From positions 1 through 15,055 of the forward strand of contig BBFD01000071.1 of NCBI GenBank assembly GCA_001313065.1: a DNA stretch of 15,055 nucleotides. The letters run 5' to 3'. The DNA is from Silvimonas sp. JCM 19000. GTDB taxonomy: Bacteria; Pseudomonadota; Gammaproteobacteria; Burkholderiales; Chitinibacteraceae. The notes under the pieces were generated by a model that ran no database searches, was not told the DNA's origin, and worked only from the letters and a program-made list of their open reading frames with translations. Positions 1-7,808 of the stretch are shown in pieces (positions within the stretch are counted from its first letter, which is position 1; every line of letters begins with the position of its first letter). Both the position numbers and the translations under genes were made by a program.

Positions 1-64
1 ACGAACGCCGCATCATGGCCGCCGCGCTGGCCAGCCCGATCCACACAGCCGGAGCGCCGCATGA
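1..64 (+). CDS. Sugar ABC transporter ATP-binding protein, 3' end only
   Basis: Only the last 20 or so residues are present. The frame beginning at base 3 reads ERRIMAAALASP, which resembles the C-terminal tail of RbsA/RhaT-type double-domain sugar ABC ATPases ('ERIMAAAL...'). That frame stays open to a TAG at 180-182. The TGA at 62-64 overlaps the next gene's ATG as ATGA, the same junction seen at 1131, 4181 and 8882-8885, so I place the stop there and assume one indel between 30 and 60. The ATPase would energise the two permeases that follow. It would be rhaT in Rhizobium naming, which is not the E. coli symporter of that name. Identity rests on context more than sequence. Confidence 0.45.
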   Translation, partial: RTPHHGRRAGQPDPHSRSAA

Positions 65-1134
65 AAGCCACTCACGCTTTGCCGCTTGCACGGTCCGCTC
101 AACGCAAAACCTCTGCCGGGGATGCCTCCGCCATGCGCTGGTTTATTTTTTCTGGGCCGCCACCGCGAAACCACTTTGGTAGCTGTGCTGCTGGCGCTGA
201 TCGTCGCCACTAGCCTGGCGAGCCCGCATTTTTTTAAATATCCAGAACGCCCGCGACGTGCTGCTGAACGTCGCCATCATCGCCATGCTGACCGCCGGTA
301 TGACCGTGGTGATGCTGATGCGGCATATCGATTTGTCGATCAGCTCCACCGTGGGTTTGACGGCGTATTCGATCGGCGCGCTGTTTGTGGCGCATCCGAA
401 CATGCCGATTGCCGTGGCCGTATTGGCGGGCGTGGCGATGGGGGCGGTGGCGGGTTCCATCAACGGTGCGCTGGTCACGTTTGGGCGCGTGCCGTCGCTG
501 GTGGCCACCTTGTCCACGCTGTATATCTTTCGCGGCATCGATTACGCCTGGGTGCATGGCGGCCAGATCAACGCCACCAGTTTGCCGGCGGCATTCCAGA
601 TGATCGCCAGTGGCAGCGTGCTGGGCGTGCCGTATCTGGTGGTGCTGGCGTTGGTGGTGTTGGCGGTGACCGGTTACTACCTCAAACACTTTCGCGGTGG
701 GCGCGAGTTTTACGCCATCGGCTCCAACCCCGAAGCCGCCAACCTGGCCGGCATCCGGGTGGATCGGCGCGTGTTTAAAGGCTTTGTGATTTCCGGCGCC
801 TTGGCCGGTCTGGCCGGCGTGTTGTGGCTGGCGCGCTTTGGCACGGTGGATGCCAGCACTGCCAAAGGCATCGAGCTGCAAGTGGTGGCCGCCGCCGTGG
901 TCGGCAGCGTGGCCATTACTGGCGGCATCGGCAATGTCTGGGGCGCCACGCTGGGCGCGCTGTTGCTGGGGGTGATCAACCTGTCGCTGGTGGTACTGAA
1001 AGTGTCGCCCTTCTGGCAACTGGCCATCCAGGGCGCGCTGATTGTGCTGGCCATTGCCACCGACACCTTGCTGGCCCGCGCCATTGCGCGCTGGACCATG
1101 AAAAAAAACGCGATCACGGAGACGACTGACATGA
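61..1134 (+). CDS. rhaP: Sugar ABC transporter permease 1 (RhaP/RbsC family), frame-broken
   Basis: Inner-membrane permease of a CUT2-class sugar importer, about 330-357 residues. I chose the ATG at 61 because GGAG at 51-54 is well spaced and the ATGA overlap couples it to the ATPase. MRWF at 133 is the alternative start. Conserved family parts are AIIAMLTAGMTVV, the RHIDLSISS loop and YAIGSNPEAANLAGI (residues about 215-230), which is typical of BPD_transp_2 permeases, with roughly ten hydrophobic segments. Frame changes are needed at the T run 146-151, the T run 229-235 and the A8 run 1101-1108. Correcting the last gives a TGA at 1132-1134 that overlaps the ATG of the next permease. Uncorrected, the frame runs straight into permease 2. 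The rhamnose assignment comes from the downstream binding protein; ribose-type sugars are not excluded. Confidence 0.8.
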
Positions 1135-2134
1135 GCACTGCGACACATAAGCCGCATCTGAGCTGGGAAGTGATGCTGGTGGCCGTGCTGGCCGCAGCGC
1201 TGATACTGGGCCGCAGCTTGTCAGCGGACTTTTTTTGACCACGTCCAATATCGCCAACTTGCTGGCCGACTTTACCGAGATCGCGCTGATGGCCTTGCCG
1301 ATGACGCTGATCATTATCGCGGCGGATATCGATTTGTCGGTGGCGTCGATCATGGGCATGTCGAGCAGCCTGATGGGCGTGCTGTGGCATATGGGCTTGC
1401 CGATGCCGGCAGTGATTGTGCTGTGTCTGGTGGCGGGCACGCTGGCGGGGGTGTTTAACGGCGTGGTCATCGTGACGTTTGCGCTGCCCTCGCTGGCCGT
1501 CACCATCGGCACCCTGGCGCTGTTTCGCGGCGTGTCTTATCTGCTGCTGGGCGACCAGGCCATCGCCGATTTTCCGGCCGCGTTGACCACCTTTGGCATC
1601 AGCAATGTGGGCGACACGTTTATCCCGCAGCCGTTTGTGATTGTGATTGTGGCGGCGATCGGGTTTACCGTTTTGCTGCAAGCCACCGCCTTTGGCCGCA
1701 GCTTGTACGCCATCGGTAGCAATCAGACCGCGGCGCGGTTTTCCGGCATCAACGTCAGCCGCGCACGCTTGATTCTGTATGTGGTGAGCGGGCTGATGAG
1801 CGCGCTGGCGGGGATTATCTACACGCTGCGTTTTTCCAGCGCGCGTGGCGACAACGGCGAAGGCTTTGAGCTATCGGTGGTGGCGGCCGTGCTGTTTGGC
1901 GGCGTGTCGATCTTTGGCGGCAAAGGCAGTCTGCCGGGCGTGTTGTTGTCGCTGGTGATTATCGCGGTGCTGAAAAACGCGCTGACGCTGTCGGATGTAT
2001 CGAGCGAAGTGCTGACCATCGTGACTGGCGTGCTGCTGCTGAGCTCGGTGCTGGTGCCCAACCTGGTGAACCGCTGGCGCGACGCGCGCCAGCAAAAAAG
2101 CACTGGCCGCCCACGCGTAACCCCCAGCTCATAG
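1131..2134 (+). CDS. rhaQ: Sugar ABC transporter permease 2 (RhaQ/RbsC family), frame-broken once
   Basis: Second inner-membrane permease, expected to pair with the first as a heterodimer. It starts at ATG 1131 with GGAGAC at 1118-1123 as ribosome binding site and overlaps permease 1 by ATGA. Family signatures are MTLIIIAADIDLSVAS in the early membrane segments and YAIGSNQTAARFSGI in the cytoplasmic loop, the same layout as RhaQ/RbsC. One frame change lies in the T7 run 1230-1236 (SADF to LTTSNIANLL). Length after repair is about 334 residues, normal for the family. The stop codon TAG at 2132-2134 lies within the first four bases of the repeat element starting at 2131, so the final residues may be altered from the ancestral end. 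Confidence 0.82.
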
Positions 2135-2294
2135 GGTGGGTCTGGACCCACCACCCAAAGCGGTGGACTAGCTGGCCGCCGCGCTTGGGTTAGCCACATT
2201 GGTTCGCCGTTTTAGCCGTGGCGAGAAGTGCGCCACCCAAGCGTAACGGCCAGCTAGCCAGCCACTTTGATGGGTGGGTCATGACCCACCCTAT
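2131..2294. repeat. Nested-palindrome repeat element, copy 1
   Basis: A 164-bp stretch whose two halves are imperfect inverted repeats of about 60 bases. Both ends begin ATAGGGTGGGTC when read inward, and each end is itself a palindrome: GGTGGGTC-TG-GACCCACC at 2135-2152, and a 20-base perfect palindrome at 2272-2291. Inside, CTAGCTGGCC and GCTTGGGT also recur in inverted order. RNA from either strand would fold into one long hairpin. It fills the gap between rhaQ and rhaS. It contains no gene, so it is a MITE- or REP/BIME-like element. A second copy with the same ends and a different core lies at 6148. No clear target duplication is visible. Confidence 0.85.
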
Positions 2295-2387
2295 GGGCGT
2301 GGCACCCCAGTTTTTTGTATTCGTATTCAAGAGAACCGGTTCGCCGGGGCAGTCCCACTACAACAGAAGTTCTCGAGGAGTCGACTC

Positions 2388-3390
2388 ATGCGCCACTTGC
2401 AATCCATCCTGCTGACCGCTATCGCAGCCACCATGCTGCCGCTGGCGGTCCACGCGGCTGATCTGAAGAAAGACCTCAAGATCGCCTTCCTGCCCAAGCA
2501 GATCAACAACCCCTACGAAGTGATCGCCGATGAAGGCGGTCTGGCCGCGATCAAGGAAATGGGCGCGGTCGGCAAAGTGGTCGGCCCATCCGACGCCGGC
2601 GCTTCGTCGCAAGTGCAATACATCAACACGCTGATCACGCAGCGCCAGTCCGCCATCGTCATCGCCGCCAACGACGCCAACGCCGTGGTGCCTTACCTCA
2701 AAAAAAAGGCCCAGGCGCCGGCATCAAGGTGGTGACTTTTGATAGCGACACCGCGCCCGAAGGCCGCCAGATCTTTGTAAACCAGGCCAATAGCGAAGGC
2801 ATCGGCCGCGCGCAGGTGCAATTGCTCAGCAAGTTGATCGGCCCGGAAGGCGGCGAAATTGCCGTGCTGTCGGCCACGCCCAACGCCACCAACCAGAACA
2901 CCTGGATCAAGTGGATGCAGGAAGAACTGAAGAAGCCGGAATACGCCAAGCTGAAGCTGGTAAAGATCGCCTACGGTAACGATGACGACCAGAAATCGTT
3001 TGTGGAAACCCAAGGCCTGCTGCAGGCGTATCCCAATCTGAAGGGCATTATTTCGCCGACCACGGTGGGGATCTCGGCCGCCGCACGCTATCTGTCGACT
3101 TCGCCCAAGAAAGGCCAGGTGGTTATCACCGGCTGGGCACGCCCAACCAGATGCGCGAATTTGTGAAGAACGGCACGGTGAAAGCGTTCCAGCTGTGGGA
3201 CCCGGGCCAACTGGGTTACCTGGCGGCGTATGCGGCGGCCAACCTGGCGTCGGGCACCATTACCGGCAAGGAAGGCGATACCTTTGAAGCGGGCAAGCTG
3301 GGCAAACGTACGGTGGGCAAATCGGGCGAGGTGATTCTTGGACCGCCGACCACGTTTGATGCCTCCAACATCGACGACTTCAACTTCTAA
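2388..3390 (+). CDS. rhaS: Periplasmic sugar-binding protein, rhamnose type (RhaS), frame-broken
   Basis: Solute receptor of the upstream ABC importer, 334 residues after repair. The start is ATG 2388, preceded by GAGGAG at 2375-2380. A signal peptide (MRHLQ... to AVHAA, residues 1-24) exports it to the periplasm. Mature motifs fit the type I sugar-binding fold and the RhaS subgroup: LPKQINNPYE near the N-terminus, ANDANAVVPYLKK, TFDSDTAPEGR, SATPNATNQNTW and ISPTTVG. Two single-base losses are inferred, near 2715 (GCGCCGG) and 3132 (GGCTGGG); between and after them the conserved sequence simply continues. The gap from rhaQ is filled by the repeat element, so rhaS may have its own promoter, though none is obvious. 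Rhamnose specificity is inferred from similarity; another deoxy-sugar or pentose is possible. Confidence 0.82.
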
Positions 3391-3399
3391 GCGCTTGGC

Positions 3400-3426
3400 G
3401 ACGGGATGGGCTATTCCCATCCCGTC
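3400..3426 (+). terminator. Perfect 11-bp hairpin between rhaS and lutA
   Basis: GACGGGATGGG (3400-3410), loop CTATT, CCCATCCCGTC (3416-3426): a perfect 11-bp stem ten bases after the rhaS stop and twelve before lutA. No T run follows, so full intrinsic termination is doubtful. Hairpins after binding-protein genes often protect the upstream mRNA, which would raise receptor over enzyme levels. That role is inference; the structure is seen. Confidence 0.75.
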
Positions 3427-3438
3427 CCTGGATACCCC

Positions 3439-4184
3439 ATGAAAGTCGCCTTGTTTGTGCCCTGTTTTATCGACACGTTTTTTCCCCGAAGTGGCCATCG
3501 CCACGCTGGAATTGCTGGAGCGGGTCGGTTGCGAGGTGGTCTATCCGCCGGACCAGACCTGTTGCGGCCAGCCCTTGGGCAATAGCGGTTGCCAGCAAGA
3601 CGCCACCGGGGCCGAGGCCTTGTTTGTGCGCAATTTTGCCGCTTATGACTACATCGTCGCGCCGTCGGGCAGCTGCGTGCATCACGTGCGCGACCACCTG
3701 ACCGCCATCCCGCAAGACGCCGCCGTCCAACACGTGCGTGCGCAGACCTTTGAGCTGGTTGAATTTCTACATGACGTGCTGCAGATCCGCGATTTTCCGT
3801 GGGCGCGCTTTGAGCACAAAGTGGGTTGGCACAATAGCTGCGGCACGCTGCGCCAACTGCACCATGCGCAACCGAGCGAGATCAATGCGCCGTTTTTTTT
3901 CCAAGCCCTTAACCTTGCTGGCCGGTGTGCCCGGCATCGAGCTGGTCAGCCCCAAACGGCCCGATGAATGCTGTGGCTTTGGCGGCACCTTTTGCGTGAC
4001 CGAAGAACCCGTGTCCGCGCGCATGGGCTACGACAAAGTGCGCGATCACCAGCAGGCAGGCGCGGACTTTATCGCGTCGGCCGATATGTCCTGTTTGATG
4101 CATCAAAAAGGCTGTGCCGAGCGGCTGGGTCTGCCGCTGCGCTTTGTGCATATCGCGCAAATCCTGAACGGGAGCGTGCGATGA
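3439..4184 (+). CDS. lutA: Lactate utilisation protein A, cysteine-rich CCG-domain protein, frame-broken
   Basis: Subunit of the LutABC complex that oxidises L-lactate to pyruvate at the cytoplasmic side of the membrane. About 248 residues after repair, as expected for LutA/YkgE. It starts MKVALFVPCFIDTFFPEV and carries two cysteine-rich repeats of the heterodisulfide-reductase (CCG) type: Cys9 with TCCGQP (about residues 40-45), and NSCG with DECCGFGGTF (about 176-185). These cysteines bind an Fe-S centre in the family. Two frame changes are inferred, at 3478-3487 (T6C4) and at the T8 run 3893-3900. The TGA overlaps the lutB ATG (ATGA at 4181). The ribosome binding site is weak, so translation may depend on coupling or on the upstream hairpin context. 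Confidence 0.9.
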
Positions 4185-5573
4185 GCCGCCGCGTTGATCA
4201 CGTCAAAGCCGCGCGCACGTTTATCCAGGACGAGCCGCATATCAAGTTTCATGACCAGCGCCTGTGGGGCTTGCGCCAGTTGCGCGATGGCCAGGCGCAT
4301 GGCATCGCCGAATGGGAACAACTGCGCGAACTGGCGTCGCAGATCAAGGAACACACGCTGTCGCATCTGGCCGATTACCTGGAGCAATTTGAACGCAACG
4401 CCACCGCCAATGGCGTGATCGTGCATTGGGCCGCCGACGCCGCTGAACACAACCGCATCGTGCATGAAATCCTCAGCGCGCAAGCGGTGACCCTGCTGGT
4501 GAAAAGCAAATCGATGCTGACCGAAGAATGCGAGATGCGGCCGTACCTGGAAGCACGCGGCATTAAGGTGGTCGAGACCGATCTGGGCGAGCGCATCCAG
4601 CAACTGGACCACGAAATGCCCAGCCATATCGTGGTGCCGGCCGTGCATAAATTGCGCGGCGATGTGGCGCAGGTATTTGCCGAAAACATCGGCACCGACC
4701 CGACCAATGATGACCCGGCTTATCTGACTGAGGGCATGCGCCAGGATACCCGTCCGTACTTTTTTTTAAAAGCCGGCGCGGGCATGACCGGCTGCAACTT
4801 TGCCGTGGCCGAAACCGGCAGCGTGGTGGTCTGCACCAACGAGGCAACGCCGACCTGAGCGCCAATGTGCCGCCGCTGCATATCGCCAGCATCGGCATCG
4901 AGAAACTGATCCCGCGCCAGAGCGATCTGGGCGTGTTTATCCGCATGCTGTCGCGCAGCGCGCTGGGCTCGCCGATTACGCAATACACCTCGCATTTCCG
5001 CGCGCCCAAAGCCGGTGGCGCGCTGCATTTTATTCTGGTGGATAACGGCCGCAGCGCACGGCTGGCGATGGATGATTTCTGGTATTCGCTGAAGTGCATC
5101 CGCTGTGGCGCTTGCATGAACACCTGCCCGGTGTATCGGCGCAGCGGCGGGCTGAGTTATGGCGGCGTGTACGCCGGGCCGATCGGCGCCATCATCAATC
5201 CGACTTTTGATTTAAAAAAAATACAGCGCGCTGCCGTTTGCCAGCACGTTGAATGGCAGTTGCAGCAATGTGTGCCCGGTCAAGATCAACATCCACGAGC
5301 AGATCTACAAATGGCGGCAGATTGTGGCGGAGCAGGGCGAGCTGGGCTTTATCAAAAAAAGGAATCGATGAAGCTGGCGGGCAAAGTGCTGGCCGACCCC
5401 AAACGCTACCGTGCGTTTAGCGAGGGCAGCAACCGCGCCATCGACAAACTGCCGCGCGCGCTGCTGTACAACCCGTTTAACGCCTGGGGCAAACAGCGCG
5501 AACTGCCACCCCGGCCAAGCAGACCTTCCACCAATGGTATGCGGCGCAACGCAAGGAGCAGGCCGATGAGTAG
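4181..5573 (+). CDS. lutB: Lactate utilisation protein B, 4Fe-4S protein, frame-broken
   Basis: Iron-sulfur subunit of LutABC, about 465 residues, normal for LutB/YkgF. The start is ATG 4181 after GGGAG at 4170-4174. The N-terminal LUD-type domain has RPYFF and MTGCNFAVAETGSVV (about 195-220). The C-terminal ferredoxin-like part has CIRCGACMNTCP (about residues 306-317) and a second cluster, NGSCSNVCPVKI (from 5252), whose first expected Cys is Asn. The tail WGKQRELPP is typical. Frame changes are needed near 4844 (one G lost), at the A8 run 5214-5221, the A7 run 5354-5360 and near 5508. The in-frame T8 run at 4760 may also be inflated by three bases (PYFFL for PYFL). The stop TAG overlaps the lutC start as ATGAGTAG. 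Confidence 0.9.
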
Positions 5574-6263
5574 CCGTGACGCGATCTTGGCGGCGGTCCG
5601 GGCCAGACAACCCGCCGCCCGAGTATTGCCCGAAGTGCCGCTGCTTGATGCGGCGTATGCGGGCGATCTGGTGCCGCGCTTTGCCATGGCGCTGGAGAAG
5701 ATGGGCGGACGCTGGCTGGAAGCGGATGCGAGCGTGCCGCTGGCGACGCAGATCCGCTTGCTGTATCCGTCGGCGCAACGTTTTTTTTGCAGCGCGGTGG
5801 CTGGAATGGATGGGTTTGCCTGGCCCGGCGCGGATGCCGCTGCGCTGGCCAATGTGGATGTCGGCATCGTACAGGCCGCGTTTGGCGTGGCGGAAACCGG
5901 GTCGCTGTTCTTGTCGGAACACGAATATGGCAACAATGCGCTGGGCTATCTGGCGCAACACCTGCTGGTGCTGCTGCACCCGACGCAGCTGGTGGGCAAT
6001 CTGCACCAGGCCTATCAACGCCCGGAATGGCGCAGCGCACGCTACGCCGCGCTGGTGACCGGCCCCTCGCTACCGCCGACATCGAAGGCGTGCTGATCCG
6101 CGGCGCCCAAGGCGTACGCAGCCTGACCGTATTAGCCTCGCAAACGAATAGGGTGGGTCTAGACCCACCATTCAAAGCCGCAAGAGCAGAACCGCAACAG
6201 TCGCAGGTTTCAGCTTCGGGGTTTTGGCGTTGCGGGTTCAAAAGCCTGTCACCAAGCGACTGA
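5566..6263 (+). CDS. lutC: Lactate utilisation protein C (LUD domain) with repeat-encoded tail, frame-broken
   Basis: Third LutABC subunit, a LUD-domain protein. The start is ATG 5566 after AAGGAG at 5553-5558, overlapping lutB. Conserved parts are GVAETGSLFLSEHEYGNNAL (about 107-126), LLHPTQLVGNLHQAY, and the closing GPSATADIEGVLIRGAQG, which is reached only after restoring one G near 6069. Known LutC proteins end soon after the segment seen here as GVRSLTVLAS (to 6139). Here the frame runs on about 40 residues through the repeat element at 6148 and stops at TGA 6261-6263, inside it. The in-frame T8 run at 5781-5788 may be overlong by three. The core domain call is firm; whether the tail is translated as shown is uncertain. 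Confidence 0.87.
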
Positions 6264-6327
6264 TGAGCCCCGCGCTCTTTGCGTTCTTCTTGGATGGCTT
6301 GGACAGGTGGGTCATGACCCACCCTAT
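6148..6327. repeat. Nested-palindrome repeat element, copy 2
   Basis: A 180-bp element with the same ends as copy 1: ATAGGGTGGGTC inward from both sides, each end holding GGTGGGTC-N2-GACCCACC (6152-6169 with TA; 6306-6323 with AT). The inverted match continues outward as AAACG (6142-6146) and CGTTT (6329-6333). The core differs from copy 1 but again has inverted pieces, for example AGTCGC against GCGACT. It covers the lutC 3' end and abuts the stop of a converging minus-strand ORF, so it could also act as a bidirectional terminator or mRNA 3' protector. No transposase is present; mobility would have to be in trans. Confidence 0.83.
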
Positions 6328-6331
6328 ACGT

Positions 6332-6504
6332 TTACTTCTTGAACAGCGGTTGCGTCTGCGTATCAGGCATCGGCACGGGCTCGGGCCGCTGCAAAATCGT
6401 TGGATCGGCATTATCGAGCGCGCGATGCTGCTGCAACATGTGCCACATCCGCACCTGGCTGGCGCGCTGCCGCGCCACGTGTTGATGATCTGACGGTTAA
6501 GCAT
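6332..6504 (-). CDS. Small hypothetical protein (possible fragment), one indel assumed
   Basis: I do not recognise this gene. On the minus strand, ATG at 6504 reads MLNRQIINTWRGSAPA, and after one inferred missing C near 6455 continues as QVRMWHMLQQHRALDNADP to a proline-rich tail ending PLFKK and a TAA at 6334-6332. The joined product is about 58 residues, hydrophilic, with no signal peptide. Without the indel, the downstream part is an open frame from 6496, with GTG at 6478 as a possible start. GGGGAA sits rather close to the ATG. Its stop lies four bases outside repeat copy 2. It could equally be the C-terminal remnant of a larger lost gene. Confidence 0.3.
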
Positions 6505-6652
6505 GCTTCCCCTGCAACAAGACGGCCGGATTGGTGGGCGGATATTACTCCAGAAACGTAATTGCAGAATTGTGGATGTTGCGCGGGGTCAAGGCGAAGC
6601 TGGCAAGGCGGGCCAATGCTGATGGCCCTCCAGGTGATGATCAAGGACTACC
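6505..6652. other. Intergenic stretch, no gene recognised
   Basis: Between the small minus-strand ORF and the antitoxin I find no open frame with family features. I looked for a HigB-type toxin, which would normally lie just upstream of this antitoxin type, and saw none in any frame, even allowing for indels. The last bases before the antitoxin ATG include AAGGA at 6644-6648, with about four bases to the start, a usable ribosome binding site. Confidence 0.5.
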
Positions 6653-6899
6653 ATGCCCGAGCTATCCAACATCCATCCCGGCGAAATCTTGCTGGAAGAG
6701 TTTATGAAACCCAAGGCGTTGAGTGCCGAACATCTCGCCTCATTTATGGCCATGCCGCGCTGCTCGATTGAACAATTGCTGGAGGACGTCGAGATATCGA
6801 TCTGGAGTGGGCTGTGGGGCTGGCCTGATGTTCGGGACGAGCGCCCAGTTCTGGCTATCGCTCCAGTTTGAGTACGACAGCGAACGCGCCACCCACTAG
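6653..6899 (+). CDS. HigA/XRE-family antitoxin-like protein, broken by two indels
   Basis: The N-terminus ELSNIHPGEILLEEFMKP (from residue 3) is the hallmark of HigA/VapI antitoxins of type II toxin-antitoxin pairs. These carry a helix-turn-helix that represses their own operon and neutralises an mRNA-cleaving HigB toxin. The helix-turn-helix follows (LSAEHLASFMAMPRCSIEQL). Adding one G near 6784 restores GRRDIDLEWAVGLA, and one G near 6825 restores LAWMFGTSAQFWLSLQ, the canonical C-terminal half, ending at TAG 6897-6899. The repaired length of about 82 residues is slightly short of the usual 90-100. As written, the frame ends at 6871 with a scrambled tail. No toxin gene is adjacent on either side, so it is an orphan, or a decayed pair if the indels are real. 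Confidence 0.75.
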
Positions 6900-6928
6900 C
6901 CGAGCTTGCAATCCGCTAACACGGCCGT

Positions 6929-7786
<858 letters not shown>

Positions 7787-7808
7787 TGATGCGCCGTGGC
7801 GCAGACGT

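Noticed and set aside
234..1681. Long minus-strand open frames opposite the permeases (307 and 323 codons)
   Set aside because: Low-complexity His/Arg/Gln-rich translations with no family features, mirroring the GC-biased codons of the sense genes.
2335..2386. Cluster of restriction-like palindromes before rhaS (ACCGGT, CTCGAG, GTCGAC), suggesting a cloning junction
   Set aside because: The sequence on both sides is native-looking, the gene order matches a natural operon, and the GAGGAG between them is simply the ribosome binding site.
2131..6327. Composite transposon carrying rhaS-lutABC
   Set aside because: The bracketing elements are short, have no transposase, and the genes between them continue the operon; no outer target duplication is seen.
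6545..6652. HigB toxin upstream of the HigA-like gene (KDYH before the ATG recalls a HigB ending)
   Set aside because: No other HigB feature appears in any frame upstream, even allowing indels.
7791..7802. GCGCCGTGGCGC as a bidirectional terminator between dkgA and the adhesin
   Set aside because: The stem is effectively 4 bp with a 4-base loop and only a short T-rich stretch on one side; too weak to call.
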